A DNA stretch of 17,350 nt from JAAFIP01 sp043778205 (lineage in GTDB: Bacteria > Pseudomonadota > Gammaproteobacteria > Burkholderiales > Burkholderiaceae_C), in assembly GCA_043778205.1 (NCBI GenBank), contig JAYWGO010000098.1:1-17350 (forward strand), given 5' to 3'. The stretch's first letter is position 1; each line of letters starts with the position of its first letter. This document shows, in pieces, positions 1 to 6,742 of the stretch. A model generated the notes under the pieces. The model saw only the letters and a program-made list of their open reading frames with translations, searched no databases and was not told the origin of the DNA. Position numbers and translations under genes: made by a program.

Positions 1-165
1 CTTGCTGCAAAATCTTCCAAAATCACGCGCAGGTAGCCTTAAGTATTTGCCCGTTTGGTAGTACGACGCGCCTTTTTCCAGATTTTCATCAAGGCCACAG
101 TCAATCAGCGCTTTGCCGGTTTGGTGGGCGTGCCTTTAAAACCACGTCCCGTCGCCCGACCAAGG
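1..165. repeat. Left copy of a MITE-like repeat (partial; right terminus present)
   Basis: The right end, 146-165 (gtcccgtcgcccgaccaagg), is the exact 20-base reverse complement of 17272-17291. The block 23-58 (tcacgcgcagg...agtatttgcccgtttgg) is repeated directly at 17316-17350 with a few differences, and weaker similarity continues left into the tgcaaa/cttcc stretch. Both copies therefore point the same way. Joining them gives an element of about 186 bp with 20-base terminal inverted repeats and no room for a transposase. The left terminus lies outside the window. On the minus strand a short stretch reads open (about 137 down to 1) but has no start codon and is interrupted relative to the second copy, so I do not call a gene. 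A small non-autonomous transposable element or a clade-specific intergenic repeat is inferred. Confidence 0.6.
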
Positions 166-267
166 GTCTAGGTGATCAACGCGCAAGAGTGCTGTGGCTG
201 TTAAGTAATCCAAGCAGGAACAAAAGCGAGCCCCTAAAAAGTCGCCAATATCCGACTATCATTTGCT

Positions 268-1113
268 GTGCAATTTATCCGCCATTTTTTACTAGCCGTT
301 CAGTTCTTTACCCGCATTCCCATCACCGGTGCGCTGGCCCATTGGGTGGGGTACAGCCCTGCTATGCTGCGCTCCAGTGCGGCGCATTTTGCTGGGGTGG
401 GCTGGCTGGTGGGCTTGATGGCTGCCATTGTGTACGGCGTGCTGGCGTACAACACAGGCTCGGTGTTTGCGCCTCTGGTGGCGGCCTGCTTTAGCACGGT
501 GGCCACCGCCCTGCTGACGGGCGGGTTTCACGAGGACGGCTTGGCCGACGTGGCCGACGGCTTGGGCGGCAGCTATGACCGCAACCGTGCGCTAGAGATC
601 ATGAAAGACTCGCGCGTAGGCGCTTTTGGTGCGATGGCGCTGGTGTTGGCGCTGGCCTGCAAGCTGAGTTTGCTGGCGGCCCTGGGTAGTTTAGGCAGTT
701 TAGCTGGCTCGGGCGGTAGCGGCCTAGCGGGCTTAAGCCTAGTTTGTGTGATGCTGCTGGCAGGCCATGTGGTGTCACGCGCTTGCCCGATGGTGCTGGT
801 GCGCTATATGGCCCACGTGGGGGACACAGCTACGTCCAAGTCCAAGCCGCTGGCCGACCAGATCAGTGGTGGTGCATTGGGGTGCAACTTTATCTGGTGC
901 TTAGGGCTTCTCCCCCTTATTTACAGTGCGCAGGCAGCCGTGCAATTTGCAGTGGCATTGGCGTGTACTTTGGCCGCGCTGGCCGTTATGGCGCGGCTGT
1001 TTGCGCGGCGTTTGCAGGGCTTTACAGGCGACTGCCTTGGTGCAACCCAGCAGGTGTGTGAAATTGCCTTTTACCTGGGCGCGCTGCTGGCCTCTGGCAG
1101 GGTGCTAGCCTAA
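268..1113 (+). CDS. cobS: Adenosylcobinamide-GDP ribazoletransferase (cobalamin synthase)
   Basis: CobS joins adenosylcobinamide-GDP to alpha-ribazole (or its 5'-phosphate) to make adenosylcobalamin (or its phosphate), the last assembly step of vitamin B12, in the inner membrane. The 281-residue length is normal for the family. The family signature GGFHEDGLADVADG is at residues 85-98, followed by RALEIMKDSRVGAFGA at about 107-122. GFTGDCLGATQQ near 251-262 is the conserved C-terminal motif, and several hydrophobic helices separate them. The start is GTG at 268: it gives the expected N-terminus (MQFIRHFLLAVQFFTRIP) and no ATG fits as well. No strong Shine-Dalgarno is visible. The stop overlaps the next start by one base (TAATG), so translational coupling with the phosphatase is likely. 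The bases 166-267 upstream hold no recognisable B12 riboswitch or other gene. Confidence 0.95.
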   Translation: MQFIRHFLLAVQFFTRIPITGALAHWVGYSPAMLRSSAAHFAGVGWLVGLMAAIVYGVLAYNTGSVFAPLVAACFSTVATALLTGGFHEDGLADVADGLGGSYDRNRALEIMKDSRVGAFGAMALVLALACKLSLLAALGSLGSLAGSGGSGLAGLSLVCVMLLAGHVVSRACPMVLVRYMAHVGDTATSKSKPLADQISGGALGCNFIWCLGLLPLIYSAQAAVQFAVALACTLAALAVMARLFARRLQGFTGDCLGATQQVCEIAFYLGALLASGRVLA

Positions 1114-1739
1114 TGCCGCTGTGGCTGGTGCGCCATGCGCAGCCCTTGGTGGCTACGGGGGTTTGCTATGGCGCGTTAGACCTGCCTGCCGACCCGCAAG
1201 CCACCGCCAGCGCGGCGCAGCACTTAGCGCAGCAGCTTGCACAGGGCATCACAGTGCACTATTCGCCGCTACAAAGATGTGAGCTGCTTGTGCAGCATTT
1301 GCTTGGGCTACGGGCCGATTTAGCTTGCAAACCAGTGCCCCAGCTGCGTGAAATGGACTTTGGCCATTGGGAGGGTAAGCGCTGGGATGCGATTGCACCT
1401 GCCGAGCTGGCGGCATGGACCGACGACTTTGAAAACTACCGCTGCGGCGCTGTGGGTGAAACCACCGCAGAGTTTGTACGCCGCGTGCACAGCGCGTTGC
1501 TGGCCACGGTGCCTGCGCCAGATATGTCGGCTTTGCCTTCCAGCACGCCCACGGTATGGGTTACCCACGCAGGCATCATGCGCGCTACATTGTGGCTGCG
1601 CCAGCAGGGTTGGCTGAGCCATCCTTGCGGCCAGACTCTCCCCCCAGTTCTCGGTTTGCGCGCGAGCGACTGGCCCCAGGACGCGCTGGGTTTTGGCCAG
1701 TGGCTGCAGGTGGCGTACCCGGCTCAAAGCCCGGAATAA
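1113..1739 (+). CDS. cobC: Alpha-ribazole phosphatase, histidine phosphatase superfamily
   Basis: This is a 208-residue histidine (phosphoglycerate-mutase-like) phosphatase. The catalytic RHA triplet is at residues 7-9 (LVRHAQ), with SPLQRCELL at 51-59, the acidic motif REMDFGHWEG at 79-88, and the second catalytic histidine in THAG (H152). These are the usual active-site positions of the branch. The position directly behind cobS, with a one-base overlap, points to removal of the 5'-phosphate from alpha-ribazole phosphate (or cobalamin phosphate) during nucleotide-loop assembly. Histidine phosphatases are promiscuous, so the substrate rests mainly on the neighbour. The last 155 bases overlap the 3' end of gspC on the other strand, so the C-terminal tail shares DNA with another gene. 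The symbol follows the Salmonella usage of cobC. Confidence 0.88.
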   Translation: MPLWLVRHAQPLVATGVCYGALDLPADPQATASAAQHLAQQLAQGITVHYSPLQRCELLVQHLLGLRADLACKPVPQLREMDFGHWEGKRWDAIAPAELAAWTDDFENYRCGAVGETTAEFVRRVHSALLATVPAPDMSALPSSTPTVWVTHAGIMRATLWLRQQGWLSHPCGQTLPPVLGLRASDWPQDALGFGQWLQVAYPAQSPE

Positions 1740-2313
1740 AGGGCTGCGGCGTTGCAGCAGGCGGCGCAATAACTATAGGCGCTGGCGGGGCAATTTGCGG
1801 TTGAATTTGTGGTTGGGGCGGCGGTGTAGGTATTGCAGAGCCCACCACGGCACTGGCCTGCTTAGGCAGCTCCAGTGTGGCACCTGCGGGCGCATCTTTT
1901 GCACTGGCCAGCACGGCTTGGCGGCTCTGCACCGACTGCAGCAGCACACCTTCGCTGAGTTGTCCGCCTACGCGGTAGGGCCGTGCGGGCTTGCCGTCCA
2001 CCGCGATGAGTGCTATCCCTTGGCGGGCGGTGTTGCCCACCACTACGCCGGTCAGCACGTAGCGGCTGGCGTTAATGCCGCTGTCCACGGCGGGGCCTAA
2101 ACTGGGCGTGGCAGCAACTTGGCCACCGCCTAAGCTGCGCGCCAACGCAGCGCTGTCTACGGCGGGGGGCGCAGTGCTGGCCACTACCGCTGCATTGGCC
2201 GGGGCGCTAGCACCCTGCACCAGCTTCAACGCCCAAAACACGCCACTGGCAGCTGCCAGCAACCACAGGGCAAATGTAGCTAACCGTATCGTCCATTTTT
2301 GTCGCATTTGCAT
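1585..2313 (-). CDS. gspC: T2SS inner-membrane protein GspC (short, no PDZ domain)
   Basis: GspC links the inner-membrane platform of the type II secretion system to the periplasmic N0 domain of the secretin GspD. The 242 residues show a short cytosolic N-terminus, one membrane helix (about 10-31), and a low-complexity Ala/Pro linker. The homology-region domain follows at about 84-150 (YVLTGVVVG, then GIALIAVDGKPARPYRVGG, then a beta-rich end). The rest is a Pro/Gln/Ala-rich tail (about 161-242) with no PDZ or coiled-coil domain. It is transcribed opposite to the other gsp genes, starting 15 bases from gspG. Start choice is ATG 2313 or ATG 2307 (MQM...), neither with a clear ribosome-binding site. 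About the last 50 residues are encoded in DNA that also encodes the end of cobC. The assignment rests on the domain pattern and context. Confidence 0.85.
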   Translation of the reverse strand: MQMRQKWTIRLATFALWLLAAASGVFWALKLVQGASAPANAAVVASTAPPAVDSAALARSLGGGQVAATPSLGPAVDSGINASRYVLTGVVVGNTARQGIALIAVDGKPARPYRVGGQLSEGVLLQSVQSRQAVLASAKDAPAGATLELPKQASAVVGSAIPTPPPQPQIQPQIAPPAPIVIAPPAATPQPFIPGFEPGTPPAATGQNPARPGASRSRANRELGGESGRKDGSANPAGAATM

Positions 2314-2327
2314 ATTATGATGGCTTT
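2314..2327. promoter_or_regulatory. Very short divergent gspC/gspG intergenic gap
   Basis: Only 14 bases separate the divergent starts of gspC and gspG, so both promoters must lie inside the opposing genes or overlap. On the plus strand TATTAT at 2313-2318 resembles a -10 box and would place a transcript start about 2-4 bases before the gspG ATG at 2328, where no Shine-Dalgarno is visible. On the minus strand CATAAA (2325-2330) could serve gspC in the same way. A leaderless or near-leaderless transcript is inferred; no convincing -35 box is seen in either direction. Confidence 0.3.
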
Positions 2328-2807
2328 ATGAAACAACTTACCTCACCCCCCTCTTTGCCTGCCCTTGGCCACGGTGTTTTGCACAGCGCTGGGCGCAGTT
2401 TGCTGCAGCGCGGCTTTACTTTGATTGAACTCATGGTGGTTTTGGTCATCATAGGTGTCCTGGCCGCCATCATTGTGCCCAACGTGCTAGACCGCGCTGA
2501 CGACGCCCGTGCAACCGCTGCCAAGACCGACATTACCAACACCATGCAAGCCCTTAAACTTTACAAGCTAGACAACCAGCGCTTCCCCAGCGCTGAACAA
2601 GGCCTGCAAGCGCTGATCGCCAAGCCCACCACCGGCATGGTGCCCGGCAACTGGAAGCCTTATTTGGAAAAACTGCCCAACGACCCCTGGGGCCGCCCTT
2701 ACCAATACCTTAACCCCGGCATCAAAGGCGAGATTGACGTAATGTCTTTTGGTGCTGATGGCCTAGCTGGGGGCGAGGGCAAAAATGCAGATATTGGCAG
2801 TTGGTAA
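2328..2807 (+). CDS. gspG: T2SS major pseudopilin GspG
   Basis: GspG is the main subunit of the periplasmic pseudopilus that drives substrates through the secretin. The 159-residue precursor carries the prepilin peptidase site LLQRG|FTLIELMVVLVIIG: cleavage after G29, new N-terminal F30, Glu at +5 (E34). The hydrophobic helix and the GspG core follow (NTMQALKLYKLDN, FPSAEQGLQAL, NDPWGRPYQYLNPG, FGADG), ending at the usual C-terminus. The leader of 29 residues is longer than the 6-10 often seen. ATG 2328 is the only upstream ATG in frame, and a TTG at residue 25 is a weaker alternative. It is the first gene of the plus-strand operon and overlaps gspH by 23 bases. Confidence 0.95.
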   Translation: MKQLTSPPSLPALGHGVLHSAGRSLLQRGFTLIELMVVLVIIGVLAAIIVPNVLDRADDARATAAKTDITNTMQALKLYKLDNQRFPSAEQGLQALIAKPTTGMVPGNWKPYLEKLPNDPWGRPYQYLNPGIKGEIDVMSFGADGLAGGEGKNADIGSW

Positions 2808-3264
2808 AGGTATAAAAAATCGCGGCTTCACCCTGCTAGAACTGCTGGTGGTGATTGCCATCATCGCCATTGCTACGGCCGGTGTGTCACTGGCACTGCG
2901 TGACAGCAGTACCACCGCGCTAGAACGCGAAGCGCAGCGTTTGGCCGCTGTCCTAGAGGCTGGGCGCAGCCAATCGCGTACCACGGGGCTGGCGCTGCGT
3001 TGGCGTGCCAATGCCGACGGGTTTAGCCTGACCGACGGTGCGGTGCTGGATGCCGACAAGCTTCAAAGCTGGCTTACACCCGGCATCACGGTGCAAACGG
3101 CTGGCCCGTTGCCTGAGGTGCTGCTGGGGCCCGAGCCCATCATCGCCCCGCAAACCATTACGCTGCTGCTCGATGGCCGCAGTGTGGTGATTGCCACCGA
3201 TGGGCTGCAGCCTTTTCGCATCAGCCCAGCATCTGCCAGCGTGCCCAGGGTAGCGGGATCGTAA
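2785..3264 (+). CDS. gspH: T2SS minor pseudopilin GspH
   Basis: GspH is a minor pseudopilin of the type II secretion pseudopilus. The 159 residues start with a prepilin leader cut after G14 (KNRG|FTLLELLVVIAIIA, Glu at +5 is E19) and a hydrophobic helix. A beta-rich globular domain follows, with RWRANADGFSLTDG near 72-85 and TITLLLDGRSVVIATDG near 124-140, the late-strand pattern of the GspH/FimT fold. The ATG at 2785 lies within gspG, preceded by a purine-rich gggcgaggg stretch. A TTG at 2794 would shorten the leader to 11 residues. The stop overlaps the gspI start by one base (TAATG), so the genes are probably translationally coupled. Confidence 0.9.
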   Translation: MQILAVGKGIKNRGFTLLELLVVIAIIAIATAGVSLALRDSSTTALEREAQRLAAVLEAGRSQSRTTGLALRWRANADGFSLTDGAVLDADKLQSWLTPGITVQTAGPLPEVLLGPEPIIAPQTITLLLDGRSVVIATDGLQPFRISPASASVPRVAGS

Positions 3265-3638
3265 TGTTATTGCCAACGCAAACTTGGCGCCAACAAGGCT
3301 TTACCTTGATCGAGATCATGGTGGCGCTGGCCGTGGTGTCGATTGCGCTGTTGGCAGGCTCGCAGGCGGTCACTGCGCTGGCACGTGGTGCCCAGCGCCA
3401 AAGCGATGTACTGCTGGCGCAAATGTGCGCCGAAAACGAGCTGACCAAAATACGCCTGTCTAAGCAAATGCCCGGCGTGGGTGACAGCACCAGCACGTGC
3501 GACCAAGCCGGCAAAACCTTCAATGTGCGGCTGGAAGTGCGGCCCACACCCAACCCCAGTTTCAGGCGCGTAGAGGCTTTGGTGCTAGACCAAACCACCC
3601 CAGTGCTCAATGTGGCCACCATTGTGGGTCGGTTTTAG
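3264..3638 (+). CDS. gspI: T2SS minor pseudopilin GspI
   Basis: GspI is a minor pseudopilin that, in characterised T2SS, forms the pseudopilus tip complex with GspJ and GspK. The 124 residues fit the family. The prepilin site is RQQG|FTLIEIMVALAVVSIA, cleaved after G12, with Glu at +5 (E17). After the helix come CAENELTKIRLS (about 54-65) and the short beta-rich C-terminal domain (FNVRLEVRPTPNPSFRRVEALV) typical of GspI. The start overlaps the gspH stop by one base. The stop (3636-3638) is two bases from the gspJ ATG, so coupling is likely. Confidence 0.92.
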   Translation: MLLPTQTWRQQGFTLIEIMVALAVVSIALLAGSQAVTALARGAQRQSDVLLAQMCAENELTKIRLSKQMPGVGDSTSTCDQAGKTFNVRLEVRPTPNPSFRRVEALVLDQTTPVLNVATIVGRF

Positions 3639-3640
3639 TG

Positions 3641-4384
3641 ATGCATCTACGCAAGCAGCACGGCCCCAGCCAAAACCACCAGCGTAAAGCCGGCGGCTTT
3701 ACGCTGGTGGAACTCTTGGTAGCGCTGTTTGTCATGTCGCTGCTGGCCCTGATGAGCTGGCGCGGCATTGACGGCATGGCCCGCGCCCAAGAAACCAGCC
3801 GCGATCGCGCCGACCAGGTGGCCACCTTGCAAACCGTGCTGGCCCAGTGGCAAACCGACCTAGACCAAATGCTGCAAACCCAGCACACCAGCGCCATCGA
3901 CTACGACGGCCGGGTGCTGCGCATTACGCGCCGCTACGGCCCCACCGAGCTGCGCGTGGTCGGCTGGGGCCGGCGCGATATTGACGGCGCAACCCGCTGG
4001 CTGCGCTGGCAGTCTGATCCGGTCAATTCCCGTGGTGAGCTGCTGGCTGCTTGGTCACAGGCTGCGCTGTGGGGCCAAAACCCCAGCGATGCAGCACGCC
4101 AGCGTGAGGTAACGCTGGCCAGCATCGACAACTGGCAAATTTTTTACTACCGCAACGACAGCTGGTCTAACCCGCAAAACACCGCAGACACTGGTGCAGT
4201 ACCTGTTGCACCACCTGCTGGCCAGCCCCCAGCACCGTTGGCCGCCCCAGGTACGCCCAGTGCTGCGCTGGCCCCGCCGCCCGACGGCGTGCGCTTGGTG
4301 CTGACACTGGCCGCCGGCCAAGCGCTGGCCGGTACCATCACCCGCGACTGGGCCCGGCCCATCATTGGCGGAGGCAGGTCGTGA
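3641..4384 (+). CDS. gspJ: T2SS minor pseudopilin GspJ
   Basis: GspJ is the second tip-complex pseudopilin, partner of GspI and GspK. I place the start at ATG 3641, two bases after gspI, giving 247 residues. The frame is open further upstream to 3497, but that part lies inside gspI. The prepilin site is RKAGG|FTLVELLVALFVMS: cleavage after G19, Glu at +5 (E24). The globular domain shows MSWRGIDGMARAQ (about 41-53), YGPTELRVVGWGRRD and the C-terminal VRLVLTLAAGQALAGTITRDW. A Pro/Ala-rich insertion at about 187-213 is probably a surface loop. The codons around the cleavage site lie in a perfect 35-base palindrome, annotated separately. The stop overlaps the gspK start (TGATG). Confidence 0.92.
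   Translation: MHLRKQHGPSQNHQRKAGGFTLVELLVALFVMSLLALMSWRGIDGMARAQETSRDRADQVATLQTVLAQWQTDLDQMLQTQHTSAIDYDGRVLRITRRYGPTELRVVGWGRRDIDGATRWLRWQSDPVNSRGELLAAWSQAALWGQNPSDAARQREVTLASIDNWQIFYYRNDSWSNPQNTADTGAVPVAPPAGQPPAPLAAPGTPSAALAPPPDGVRLVLTLAAGQALAGTITRDWARPIIGGGRS
3676..3710 (+). promoter_or_regulatory. Perfect 17-bp stem hairpin in the gspJ leader
   Basis: The 35 bases from ccaccagcgtaaagccg to cggctttacgctggtgg form a perfect inverted repeat: 17-base arms around one central base (realistically about 16 bp with a GGC loop). It begins 36 bases after the gspJ start and covers the codons for the prepilin cleavage site. No T-run follows, so it is not an intrinsic terminator. A stem this strong in mRNA could slow ribosomes, protect an mRNA end or be an RNase processing site between gspI and the downstream genes. 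The structure is seen; the role is inferred. Confidence 0.6.
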
Positions 4385-5400
4385 TGCAGACTGTTATGCC
4401 ACCCGCCGTGCAGCCAGCAGTGGCGCGCCCCTTCGCCCAGCGCGGCGCGGCCCTGCTAGCGGCCATGCTCACCGTAACCTTGGTGGCCAGCTTTGCCGCT
4501 GCTGCAGCCTGGCAGCAGTGGCGTGCGGTAGAGATTGAAACCGCCGAGCGCGCCCGCGTGCAGGCGGGCTGGATTTTGGTGGGTGCGCTGGACTGGGCAC
4601 GTTTAATTTTGCGCGAAGATGCACGCTCTGGCGGGGCCGACCATTTGGCCGAACCTTGGGCGGTGCCGTTGGCCGAGGCGCGGCTGTCAAGCTTTTTAGC
4701 GGCCGATAAAAACAACGTCGCACTGTCCCCTGACGAGCAAGGCAGCGAGCTGTTTTTGTCAGGCCAAATTGCCGACATGCAAGCCCGCATGAACGTGTTC
4801 AATTTGATTGAAAATGGCCGTGTGTCTGAGCCAGCGCTGGCCAGTTTCATCAAGCTGTTTGACCTGCTAGACCTGGAGACACGCGAGTTGTTTAAATTGA
4901 TTGAGGGGTTGACTGCCGCACTGGACAACACCACTGCGGCCAACAACGCCAACTCTCTCGCCCCCATCTTGCCCGAGCGGGTAGAGCAACTGGTGTGGCT
5001 GGGCTTGTCGCAATCCACGCTGGACAAGCTGGCCCCATTTATCACCCTGCTGCCCAGCCGCACCCCGGTCAACCTGAACACGGCACCTGCTGAAGTGCTG
5101 TACGCCAGCGTGCTAGACCTGGAGCTTGACGGTGCCCGCCGCCTGGTCAGCCAGCGCGCGACCCAGCATTTTCGCAACCTGGGCGAGGCGGGCAGGCTGT
5201 TTCCAGCGCTGGCGGGCCAGTTTAACGAGGGCCAACACAGTATTGCCAGCCGTTACTTTGAGGTACGCGGGCGCCTGCGCCTGGAAGATGTAGTGGTGCA
5301 AGAGCGCTCTTTGGTGCAGCGCAATGGCCTGGAGGTAAAGACCCTGTGGCGCGAGCGGGCCAGCTTGGCCAAGTTTGATGCCCAAGCCTCCTTACAATGA
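4384..5400 (+). CDS. gspK: T2SS minor pseudopilin GspK
   Basis: GspK is the large minor pseudopilin thought to cap the pseudopilus tip with GspI and GspJ. From ATG 4384 it has 338 residues; a GTG at 4381 would add one. The leader ends QRG|AALLAAMLTVTLVA (cleavage after G21), and Glu+5 is absent, which is characteristic of GspK. An alpha-helical insert domain follows (FNLIENGRVSEPALASF, LIEGLTAALDN), then a helix-hairpin-helix-like motif around 225-237 (RTPVNLNTAPAEVL). The C-terminal beta segment RYFEVRGRLRLEDVVV is also typical. The start overlaps the gspJ stop by one base (TGATG). Confidence 0.93.
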   Translation: MQTVMPPAVQPAVARPFAQRGAALLAAMLTVTLVASFAAAAAWQQWRAVEIETAERARVQAGWILVGALDWARLILREDARSGGADHLAEPWAVPLAEARLSSFLAADKNNVALSPDEQGSELFLSGQIADMQARMNVFNLIENGRVSEPALASFIKLFDLLDLETRELFKLIEGLTAALDNTTAANNANSLAPILPERVEQLVWLGLSQSTLDKLAPFITLLPSRTPVNLNTAPAEVLYASVLDLELDGARRLVSQRATQHFRNLGEAGRLFPALAGQFNEGQHSIASRYFEVRGRLRLEDVVVQERSLVQRNGLEVKTLWRERASLAKFDAQASLQ

Positions 5401-5413
5401 GGCCCTAGACCTT

Positions 5414-6742
5414 ATGAGCACACTAATTCTTACCCTTAACTTGCCCAGCACGGCGCAAGGCCAGGCCAGCACCGAGTTTGACTGGTGCTTGGCCAGCAAC
5501 GCGCACACGGTCAGCAGCCACGGCAGCGCGGCCATTGCCCTGTTGCCACGCGCGCAAGACACGGTGCTGCTGCTGCCCAGCGCCGCTGTATCGTGGCACC
5601 GCGTAACGTTGCCCAAACTGGGGCGCTCGGTGTCAGCGCAAAAAATGCGCGCCGTGCTGGACGGCTTGATTGAAGAGCAATTGCTAGACGACACCGCAGC
5701 CCTGCACATTGCCAGCTACCGGCCTGCTGGCGAGGCAGATGCTAACGCCTGCTGGTTGGCCGTGTGCGACAAAGCCTGGCTGGTGCAGCAGGTGCAAGCG
5801 GTGCAGGCTGCGGGCCTGCCGATCAGCCGCATAGCTGCACACAGCTACCCGCTGGCGGCAGAGCCAAGCGAACCGGGCGGCAGCAGCGCGCCCGATGGCA
5901 CAGGCAGCGATGGCATCGCGCCCACCAGCGCAGCGCGCGTGCACGTAAGCGGCACGCCAGAGACCGCCAGCATTACCGTGGCCAACGCACAAGGCGTGCT
6001 AACAGCCGCACTGGCACAAGCGCGCGCAGTGTGGCCTGGCTTGGCCGATGCGTATGGGGTTGGCGCAGCCTACATTACCGCTGAGCCTGCAGTGGCCGCT
6101 GCGGCTGAGGCCGCGCTGGGCTGCAAAGTGGCCATTGTGCAAAGTGCCCAGCAGGCTTTGCAAGCCTTGCTAGATGCCCGCAGCATGGGCCTAGATTTAG
6201 CCCAGGGCGACCTGGCCGTGGCAGGCCGTGGCCGCTGGCTGCAGCAGGTAAGCAGCGTCGGGCGCGACCTGCTGGCAGCCCCGGCTTGGCGAGCGGCCCG
6301 TTGGGGCGCGGCATTGCTGCTGCTGGCCCATGTGGTGGGCTTGAACGCTTGGGCATGGAACGAGCGCACCAGCCTGGAGGCCAAGCGCCGCCAAACCAGC
6401 CAAATTCTCAGCCAAACCTTCCCTCATGTGAAAGTGGTAGTGGACGCACCGGTGCAAATGCAGCGCGAGCTGGCTGTGCTGCGCCAAGCCAGCGGCGGCC
6501 TGGGCAGCCGCGACCTGGAAAGTATGCTGGCGCGCTTTGCTTTGCAGGCCCCCACAGCCACTGCGCCTACTGCCATCGAGTTTGCCTCGGGCGAGGTGGT
6601 GCTTAAAGGTGCGGGTTTGACCGCCACCCAACTGGCCGAGTTCCAGCCTAAGTTGCGCAGCGCAGGGCTCGCTGCCCGGGTAGACGGTGAGCGCATTGTG
6701 CTGTCTGAGGCTGCGCCCTCAGGCCCCGGAGGTGCGCCATGA
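5414..6742 (+). CDS. gspL: T2SS inner-membrane platform protein GspL
   Basis: GspL recruits the ATPase GspE to the inner membrane through its cytosolic actin-like domain and pairs with GspM in the periplasm. I choose ATG 5414 (MSTLILTLNLP), 13 bases after gspK, over an in-frame ATG at 5375 inside gspK; this gives 442 residues. The cytosolic part includes VSWHRVTLPKLGR and LIEEQLLDDTAALH, followed by an Ala/Gly/Ser-rich loop around 150-180. One membrane helix lies at about 295-313 (WGAALLLLAHVVGLNAWAW). A periplasmic ferredoxin-like domain follows (DLESMLARFA, GLTATQLAEFQPKLRSAGLAARVDG). It overlaps gspM by four bases (ATGA). Confidence 0.92.
   Translation: MSTLILTLNLPSTAQGQASTEFDWCLASNAHTVSSHGSAAIALLPRAQDTVLLLPSAAVSWHRVTLPKLGRSVSAQKMRAVLDGLIEEQLLDDTAALHIASYRPAGEADANACWLAVCDKAWLVQQVQAVQAAGLPISRIAAHSYPLAAEPSEPGGSSAPDGTGSDGIAPTSAARVHVSGTPETASITVANAQGVLTAALAQARAVWPGLADAYGVGAAYITAEPAVAAAAEAALGCKVAIVQSAQQALQALLDARSMGLDLAQGDLAVAGRGRWLQQVSSVGRDLLAAPAWRAARWGAALLLLAHVVGLNAWAWNERTSLEAKRRQTSQILSQTFPHVKVVVDAPVQMQRELAVLRQASGGLGSRDLESMLARFALQAPTATAPTAIEFASGEVVLKGAGLTATQLAEFQPKLRSAGLAARVDGERIVLSEAAPSGPGGAP

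Noticed and set aside
1..137. Minus-strand open stretch at the left edge that reads like a protein fragment
   Set aside because: It has no start codon, is in a different effective frame from the second copy because of small length differences, and lies inside the repeat element.
166..267. Possible cobalamin riboswitch before cobS
   Set aside because: No B12-box-like GCCACTG core or convincing long fold could be found in about 100 bases, and the gap is too short for a complete cobalamin riboswitch.
189..494. Small plus-strand frame of 101 codons overlapping the cobS start
   Set aside because: It is out of frame with cobS, has no recognisable protein features, and is explained by the composition of cobS.
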